From Bacteroidota bacterium (lineage in GTDB: Bacteria; Bacteroidota; Kryptoniia; Kryptoniales; JAKASW01), in contig JAJYGB010000379.1 of assembly GCA_021785235.1 (NCBI GenBank), forward strand, positions 1 through 8,621: a DNA stretch of 8,621 bases. The letters are read 5' to 3'. This document shows, one piece after another, positions 6,013 to 8,621 of the stretch. The notes beneath the pieces were generated by a model. That model was not told where the DNA came from and made no database searches. It was given only the letters and a program-made list of their open reading frames with translations. The first letter of the stretch is position 1. Each line of letters opens with the position of its first letter. The position numbers were made by a program, and so were the translations under genes.

Positions 6013-8535
6013 ATGGAAGGTAATTTCTCGAATCGCGTGCAGGATGTAATCAGGCTCAGCCGCGAAGAGGCTTTGAGGCTCGGACATGATTTTATCGGTA
6101 CCGAGCACCTTCTCCTCGGAATCATTCGCGAGGGAGAAGGTATTGCCGTTAAGATCCTCCGTAATCTCGGAGTCGACCTCTATAAGCTGAAGAAGGCGGT
6201 CGAGGATACCGTCCGCACTTCGGGAGGCACGCTCACAATCGGCAATATACCGCTGACCAAGCAGGCCGAAAAAGTCTTGAAGATTACGTATTTGGAGGCA
6301 AAGCTATATAAATCTGACGTCATCGGGACGGAACATCTGCTTCTCTCCCTGCTTCGCGACGACGACAACGTTGCCTCGCAGATTCTGCACCAGTTTAATG
6401 TCACATATGACAGCGTCCGGCAGGAACTCGACAATATCATCAACGGCAGGCCGTCGCAGCCGGCCGCACAGGCGGCTCAGCACGGCTCGGGAGGATCCAG
6501 CTCCACGGAACAGCGTAAAGGTGAGAAGTCGAAGACACCTGTGCTCGACAACTTCGGCAGGGATCTGACCAAGCTCGCCATGGAGGACAAGCTCGACCCG
6601 ATAATCGGACGCGAGAAGGAAATCGAAAGGGTCGCACAGGTTCTGGCCCGAAGGAAAAAGAACAACCCCGTGCTGATCGGCGAACCTGGAGTAGGCAAGA
6701 CGGCGATCGCGGAAGGGCTGGCTCTCAGGATAGTTCAAAAAAAGGTTTCTCGCGTTCTTCACAACAAGCGCGTGGTCACGCTCGATCTGGCTGCTCTTGT
6801 CGCCGGAACAAAATACCGCGGTCAGTTTGAAGAGCGCATGAAAGCCGTATTGAACGAGCTTGAAAAGGCTAAAGATGTAATACTTTTTATAGATGAGCTT
6901 CACACAATCGTCGGAGCGGGCGGAGCCTCGGGTTCGCTCGATGCCTCCAACATGTTCAAGCCGGCCCTCGCGCGCGGCGAAATACAGTGCATCGGCGCCA
7001 CGACGCTTGACGATTACCGTCAATACATCGAGAAAGACGGCGCCCTCGACCGCCGCTTCCAGAAAATTATGGTGGAGCCGACCACCGTCGACGAGACGAT
7101 CCAGATTTTGAACAACATCAAGCAGAAATACGAGGAACACCACAACGTCAAGTTTACAGACAAAGCAATTGACTCCGCCGTGAAACTTAGCGACCGGTAT
7201 ATGACCGACAGGTTCCTCCCGGACAAGGCGATAGACGTTATGGACGAGGCCGGTTCGCGCATTCATCTGGCGAATATCATCGCGCCGAAGGAGATCGTCC
7301 AGCTTGAGGAAGAAATTGAAAAGATAAAGCAGCAGAAGAATAAAGTCGTAAAGACACAGGATTTCGAGGAAGCCGCGCGCCTGCGCGATCTGGAAAAGAA
7401 ACTCCTTTCCGATCTGGAGATCGCGAAGCGCGAATGGGAACTGAAGGCCGAGACGACAATCCACGAAGTGACGGAAGACCATGTGGCCGATGTCGTTGCG
7501 ATGATGACCGGCATCCCCGTCAATAAGATTGCCGAAAGCGAATCGGTCAAGCTTCTCAAAATGTCCGAAGAACTTACCAAGGTTGTTGTAGGCCAGGATG
7601 AGGCCATAACTAAGCTCAGCAAGGCGATTCGGCGGGCGAGAGCCGGGCTCAAAGACCCCAAGAGGCCGATAGGCTCGTTCATTTTCGCCGGCCCCACCGG
7701 TGTCGGCAAAACGGAACTCGCGAAGGCCCTGGCGCGGTACCTGTTCGATTCAGAGGACGCGCTCGTCAGAATTGATATGTCCGAGTACATGGAGAAATTC
7801 AATGTGAGCCGGCTCGTCGGAGCTCCTCCGGGATACGTCGGCTACGAGGAGGGTGGGCAGCTCACCGAAAAGGTGCGCCGCAAACCGTACAGCGTCGTTT
7901 TGCTCGACGAGATCGAGAAGGCGCATCCCGACGTGTTCAATATTCTGCTTCAGGTCCTGGACGACGGTATCCTAACCGACAGCCTCGGGAGACGTGTGGA
8001 TTTCAAGAACGTCATTCTTATCATGACGACTAACGTCGGCACGCGTGAAATTAAGCCCGCCGGATCGTTCGGGTTCGGTCAGGCGACTATCGAGGACAGA
8101 TACACTTCGATGAAAAATGTGATCGAAGAGGCGATGAAACGCCTGTTCAACCCCGAATTCATGAACAGGATCGACGACGTCATCATATTCCACTCTCTCG
8201 AGAGCGACGATATAAAGAAGATCATCGATATTCATACCGAAAGCTTGCGCAAGAGACTCGCGACGCTGGGCGTCAAGCTCGAGCTTACGAAGCCCGCGAA
8301 GGATTTTCTTGCCGAGAAAGGGTTCGATCCTGCGTATGGCGCCCGTCCGCTGAGGAGAGCAGTCCAGCGGTTTCTTGAAGACCCCCTCGCCGAGGAGATG
8401 CTGAAAGGAACTTTCACCGAAGGAATGCTGGTTAAAGTCAAGATCGACAAGCGTTCCGGAGAACTGAAGTTCACCGAACAGAAGGCTAAGACGCAAACGA
8501 AAGACCCCAACCTTTCTGACGTCAGCACGAATTGA
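6013..8535 (+). CDS. clpC: ClpC-type Hsp100 AAA+ unfoldase
   Basis: ClpC unfolds damaged or tagged cytoplasmic proteins with ATP and threads them into the ClpP peptidase. At 840 residues it has the usual length. Two Clp N-terminal repeats cover about 1-145, with GTEHLLL in each (29-35 and 105-111). A Gly/Ser/Ala-rich linker spans 146-172. The first AAA+ module has Walker A GEPGVGKT (223-230), Walker B VILFIDE (289-295) and an arginine finger in DRRF (346-349). The short middle domain carries a UVR-type motif, [14 protein letters not shown] (450-463), which separates ClpC from ClpB. The second module has Walker A GPTGVGKT (560-567), Walker B VVLLDE (628-633) and substrate loop GYVG (607-610). 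FGF at 686-688 sits where ClpC proteins carry the ClpP-docking tripeptide. The ATG at 6013 is preceded by a weak AGG site six bases upstream. The gene stands alone and ends at a strong terminator. No clpP, mcsA/mcsB or ctsR homologue lies in the window. Confidence 0.96.
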   Translation: MEGNFSNRVQDVIRLSREEALRLGHDFIGTEHLLLGIIREGEGIAVKILRNLGVDLYKLKKAVEDTVRTSGGTLTIGNIPLTKQAEKVLKITYLEAKLYKSDVIGTEHLLLSLLRDDDNVASQILHQFNVTYDSVRQELDNIINGRPSQPAAQAAQHGSGGSSSTEQRKGEKSKTPVLDNFGRDLTKLAMEDKLDPIIGREKEIERVAQVLARRKKNNPVLIGEPGVGKTAIAEGLALRIVQKKVSRVLHNKRVVTLDLAALVAGTKYRGQFEERMKAVLNELEKAKDVILFIDELHTIVGAGGASGSLDASNMFKPALARGEIQCIGATTLDDYRQYIEKDGALDRRFQKIMVEPTTVDETIQILNNIKQKYEEHHNVKFTDKAIDSAVKLSDRYMTDRFLPDKAIDVMDEAGSRIHLANIIAPKEIVQLEEEIEKIKQQKNKVVKTQDFEEAARLRDLEKKLLSDLEIAKREWELKAETTIHEVTEDHVADVVAMMTGIPVNKIAESESVKLLKMSEELTKVVVGQDEAITKLSKAIRRARAGLKDPKRPIGSFIFAGPTGVGKTELAKALARYLFDSEDALVRIDMSEYMEKFNVSRLVGAPPGYVGYEEGGQLTEKVRRKPYSVVLLDEIEKAHPDVFNILLQVLDDGILTDSLGRRVDFKNVILIMTTNVGTREIKPAGSFGFGQATIEDRYTSMKNVIEEAMKRLFNPEFMNRIDDVIIFHSLESDDIKKIIDIHTESLRKRLATLGVKLELTKPAKDFLAEKGFDPAYGARPLRRAVQRFLEDPLAEEMLKGTFTEGMLVKVKIDKRSGELKFTEQKAKTQTKDPNLSDVSTN

Positions 8536-8555
8536 TGAGTTGACATTGCCTCAAC

Positions 8556-8594
8556 AGGCGCTGGACGGCCGATGCTGTTCAGCGCCTTTTCTTT
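8556..8594 (+). terminator. Intrinsic terminator of clpC
   Basis: AGGCGCTGGA (8556-8565) and TTCAGCGCCT (8578-8587) pair as a ten-step stem with one G-U pair, around a twelve-base loop, followed at once by a T-rich run (TTTTCTTT to 8594). It starts 20 bp after the clpC stop codon. The right stem ends in the first base of the T-run, as is typical. Confidence 0.85.
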
Positions 8595-8621
8595 ATACGG
8601 GTGGGACCGCGGCAATTGGAT

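Noticed and set aside
5809..6108. Minus-strand open frame of 99 codons overlapping the clpC start
   Set aside because: It runs across the clpC promoter and first 32 codons, has no ribosome site worth the name and no recognisable motif. A spurious frame in AT-rich DNA is more likely.
6304..7482. Long minus-strand open frame (392 codons) opposite clpC
   Set aside because: It is antisense to the highly conserved first AAA+ module of ClpC. Its translation shows no family signature, and selection on ClpC explains the lack of stops.

Overview
This window reads as ordinary chromosomal housekeeping DNA from a moderately GC-rich bacterium. It holds five complete protein genes and possibly the end of a sixth at the left edge. 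The ClpC N-terminus, the paired Pit and DUF47 genes and the clear Shine-Dalgarno sites in front of yip1 and polA suggest the Bacteroidota/Chlorobiota/Ignavibacteria side of the FCB group. That placement is an impression from protein style, not a phylogeny. I see no phage, transposon, CRISPR, tRNA or rRNA sequence.

Layout. Positions 1-173 hold a doubtful C-terminal fragment (+ strand) and a hairpin that fits a terminator for the next gene. Positions 174-938 (-) encode a five-helix YIP1-family membrane protein. The 198 bp between it and polA separate two divergent genes and carry two short arrays of degenerate heptanucleotide repeats. DNA polymerase I follows (+, best start TTG at 1143), with 5'-nuclease, proofreading exonuclease and polymerase domains all apparently intact. 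A 105 bp convergent spacer with no obvious terminator separates polA from a two-gene operon on the - strand. That operon runs from a PhoU-like DUF47 protein (5681-5037) to a PiT-family phosphate permease (5021-4032). A 331 bp divergent intergenic region then leads to clpC (+, 6013-8535), a full-length Hsp100 unfoldase with two AAA+ modules, ending in a strong intrinsic terminator at 8556-8594.

How the genes relate. Only the DUF47-Pit pair forms a clear functional unit: low-affinity phosphate or metal-phosphate transport with a cytoplasmic PhoU-like partner. The two genes are 15 bp apart and in the same reading frame, and the pit start has no visible Shine-Dalgarno site, so translational coupling is likely. 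PolA (repair and Okazaki-fragment processing), ClpC (protein quality control with ClpP) and the YIP1 protein (unknown role) look like independent transcription units.

I did not find a convincing undescribed system. The non-coding signals most worth a second look are the heptad arrays at 995-1077 and the palindrome overlapping the predicted promoter of the phosphate operon.
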